This document shows, piece by piece, positions 5,640 to 6,363 of a DNA stretch of 6,363 nt (positions are counted from its first letter, which is position 1; every line of letters begins with the position of its first letter). A model generated the notes under the pieces. The model worked only from the letters and a program-made list of their open reading frames with translations, made no database searches and was not told the DNA's origin. Origin of the DNA: an uncultured Deinococcales bacterium (lineage in GTDB: Bacteria > Deinococcota > Deinococci > Deinococcales > Trueperaceae); the NCBI GenBank assembly GCA_937934635.1, contig CALGZD010000289.1:1-6363 (forward strand). The letters run 5' to 3'. The position numbers were made by a program, and so were the translations under genes.

Positions 5640-5672
5640 ATGGCAGAGAGGTACATGGCAGAGATAATATGA
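5640..5672 (+). CDS. Possible 10-codon leader ORF overlapping the next start
   Basis: ATG at 5640 opens a 10-residue frame, MAERYMAEII, that stops with TGA at 5670-5672. The stop overlaps the ATG at 5669 in an ATGA arrangement typical of translational coupling. The frame contains the 10-mer ATGGCAGAGA twice (5640-5649, 5655-5664), providing a second ATG at 5655 preceded by GAGAGG with a 3-base gap. The first ATG has GGAG directly against it, which is too close for efficient use. A frame this short can arise by chance, so this is a candidate only. Confidence 0.25.
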   Translation: MAERYMAEII

Positions 5673-6166
5673 GGAACTTTGAACAAACTGAAAATAGAAT
5701 TCGTCGTTCAGTTACAAGTGCTGCCACTGAGCTAGGAATCAAAGCTAGTTTTACAGAGGGGCGTCGTGATTCAGACATTATCGTTATACGTTTGCGTGGC
5801 AAACGTCAAGACATGGTATTTTTGTCACAGCAACTTAAGGAAATTTTTCCTGCGGTAGATATTGAGGTTTTACAAGGAAAAAAGCATGACGGCAATATCA
5901 TGACGATGATTGTCACAGAGCCTTTGAGTGAGCAAGATGCTGAAGATAACATGGAGCGTCGTTCAAAACTACGTCATAAAGCACAGCGCAATAAAGTTAA
6001 AACGAAGAAGAAAAGTAAACAAGCTGAAATTCAGGCTAAAGAAGAGAAAGTCGAAAAAGATCCATCGAGCGATTCACTTGTGCGAGAAGCGCATGAAGCA
6101 GCGATGGCACGTGTACCTGAAGAAGAACAGCCGATTGGCTATGAATATAGTAAAGTAATCAACTGA
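5669..6166 (+). CDS. Unrecognised 165-aa protein with lysine-rich tail
   Basis: I do not recognise this family. Residues 1-83 look like a compact alpha/beta domain: a helix (about 4-22), strands around SDIIVIRLRG (35-44), a helix QDMVFLSQQLKEIF (47-60), then strands DIEVLQG (64-70) and NIMTMIVTE (76-84). An acidic stretch (85-96) leads to a very basic segment at 97-118 (RRSKLRHKAQR, KTKKKSK), an E/K-rich linker (119-131) and a tail ending in GYEYSKVIN. There is no signal peptide or membrane segment. The basic segment suggests nucleic-acid or ribosome contact, but that is inference. The ATG at 5669 is chosen because the regular domain starts there; an in-frame TTG at 5606 would add 21 residues of unconvincing sequence. 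The Shine-Dalgarno site is weak (AGAGA, 4 bases upstream), and coupling to the short ORF at 5640 may help. It is transcribed divergently from mfd. Confidence 0.7.
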   Translation: MRNFEQTENRIRRSVTSAATELGIKASFTEGRRDSDIIVIRLRGKRQDMVFLSQQLKEIFPAVDIEVLQGKKHDGNIMTMIVTEPLSEQDAEDNMERRSKLRHKAQRNKVKTKKKSKQAEIQAKEEKVEKDPSSDSLVREAHEAAMARVPEEEQPIGYEYSKVIN

Positions 6167-6170
6167 GATT

Positions 6171-6190
6171 ATTAGCGTTTCCACGTAATA
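6171..6190 (+). repeat. Short dispersed motif D, direct copy
   Basis: TAGCGTTTCCAC at 6173-6184, followed by GTAATA, is the plus-strand partner of the inverted copy at 406-425 (17 of 19 positions). It begins 4 bp after the stop codon of the lysine-rich protein gene and 16 bp ahead of copy C of the palindromic repeat. Confidence 0.6.
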
Positions 6191-6206
6191 TTAATATTGA
6201 CCCGTG

Positions 6207-6287
6207 CTAAATGAGTTTGTTCCTACTCGCGCTGTGCATCTGCATCGCCGATTAACTGACTTAGGTCAGTTCATCGTGGAAGAGCTT
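6207..6287 (+). repeat. Palindromic intergenic repeat, copy C
   Basis: This copy shows the family in its most compact form: a left part (6207-6230, ending TACTCGC), the core GCATCTGC and TCGCCGATT, a 12-bp imperfect stem CGATTAACTGAC with loop TTAG (6249-6260 with 6265-6276, one mismatch), then ATCGTGGAAGAGCTT. It matches copy B through the left part and core, and the inverse of copy A through the hairpin and right flank. It lies in the probable 3' UTR of the lysine-rich protein gene, ahead of the terminator. Confidence 0.8.
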
Positions 6288-6304
6288 TATCGATTCAAAA
6301 ATAG

Positions 6305-6342
6305 AAAAAAGGATGCTTGTGTGGAAAAGCATCCTTTTTTTT
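6305..6342. terminator. Strong intrinsic terminator, probably bidirectional
   Basis: GGATGCTT (6311-6318) pairs perfectly with AAGCATCC (6327-6334) across an 8-base loop. Eight T follow (6335-6342), and six A precede (6305-6310), so the opposite strand also has a T tract. It would end the transcript of the lysine-rich protein gene 139 bp after its stop and could also serve a convergent gene beyond the window. Confidence 0.9.
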
Positions 6343-6363
6343 ATTGCTTTTTTTGTTGTTTAT

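Larger units (their letters stand above)
5246..5668. other. Divergent intergenic region between mfd and the lysine-rich protein gene
   Basis: These 423 bp are AT-rich and contain no convincing ORF of useful length except the short one at 5640-5672. The mfd-proximal part (5246-5330) has low sequence complexity; on the minus strand it is a C/A-rich leader (CACAACAAAAACAACAAAAC). I did not find a convincing -35/-10 pair for mfd; TATCAT near 5325 on the minus strand is a possible -10 with a poor -35. The part from 5440 to 5625 is dense with short direct and inverted repeats, listed separately. A weak plus-strand promoter TTGAAA (5553-5558), 18 bp, TAAAAA (5577-5582) is possible. Confidence 0.5.

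Noticed and set aside
5606..5668. TTG start at 5606 adding 21 residues to the lysine-rich protein
   Set aside because: The extension (beginning MFAYRSCKSYG) looks unlike the folded domain, and a weak AGGT 7 bases upstream is the only support; it cannot be fully excluded.
5928..6158. 76-codon ORF in another frame inside the lysine-rich protein gene
   Set aside because: It is a frame shadow of the A-rich, lysine-coding stretch with no independent start signal.

Overview
This is a 6.4 kb bacterial chromosomal window with moderately low GC (my impression is around 40%). It has one housekeeping anchor, mfd, flanked by accessory-type genes and repeat-rich intergenic DNA. The organism cannot be fixed from the sequence alone. 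The Mfd protein is short (1004 aa against about 1150 in Escherichia coli). From memory, its compressed N-terminal module and its C-terminal region look more like Deinococcus-Thermus Mfd than gammaproteobacterial Mfd, but that is a weak placement. I see no transposase, integrase, tRNA, rRNA, CRISPR array or known defence module.

Layout, left to right. Positions 1-191 hold the last 62 codons of a plus-strand gene whose product ends in a galactose-oxidase-like C-terminal domain. Positions 192-504 are intergenic and carry two copies of a palindromic repeat in opposite orientations (A at 222-271, B at 285-394), a 19-20 bp motif (D at 406-425), and a good sigma70-type promoter (448-476) with a Shine-Dalgarno site for the next gene. 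Positions 505-1548 encode a 347-aa protein made of two tandem SnoaL-like (NTF2-fold) domains. After 102 bp comes a TetR-family regulator (1651-2226, same strand). It ends only 4 bp from the stop of the convergent gene mfd (minus strand, 2231-5245).

Upstream of mfd, 5246-5668 is a 423-bp divergent intergenic region rich in direct and inverted repeats that look like operator half-sites. It feeds a plus-strand gene (5669-6166) for a 165-aa protein with a lysine-rich tail that I do not recognise. A tiny upstream ORF may be coupled to this gene through an ATGA overlap. Downstream lie a second copy of motif D (6171-6190), a third copy of the palindromic repeat (C at 6207-6287) and a strong, probably bidirectional intrinsic terminator (6305-6342).

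How the parts may work together: the TetR regulator is the natural candidate to control the SnoaL-like gene in front of it and possibly itself, and symmetric half-sites occur at both promoters. Mfd is the transcription-repair coupling factor and is probably functionally independent of its neighbours. The least explained features are the dispersed repeat family, with members at both ends of the window, and the lysine-rich unknown protein. I do not see convincing evidence of a complete new multi-gene system.
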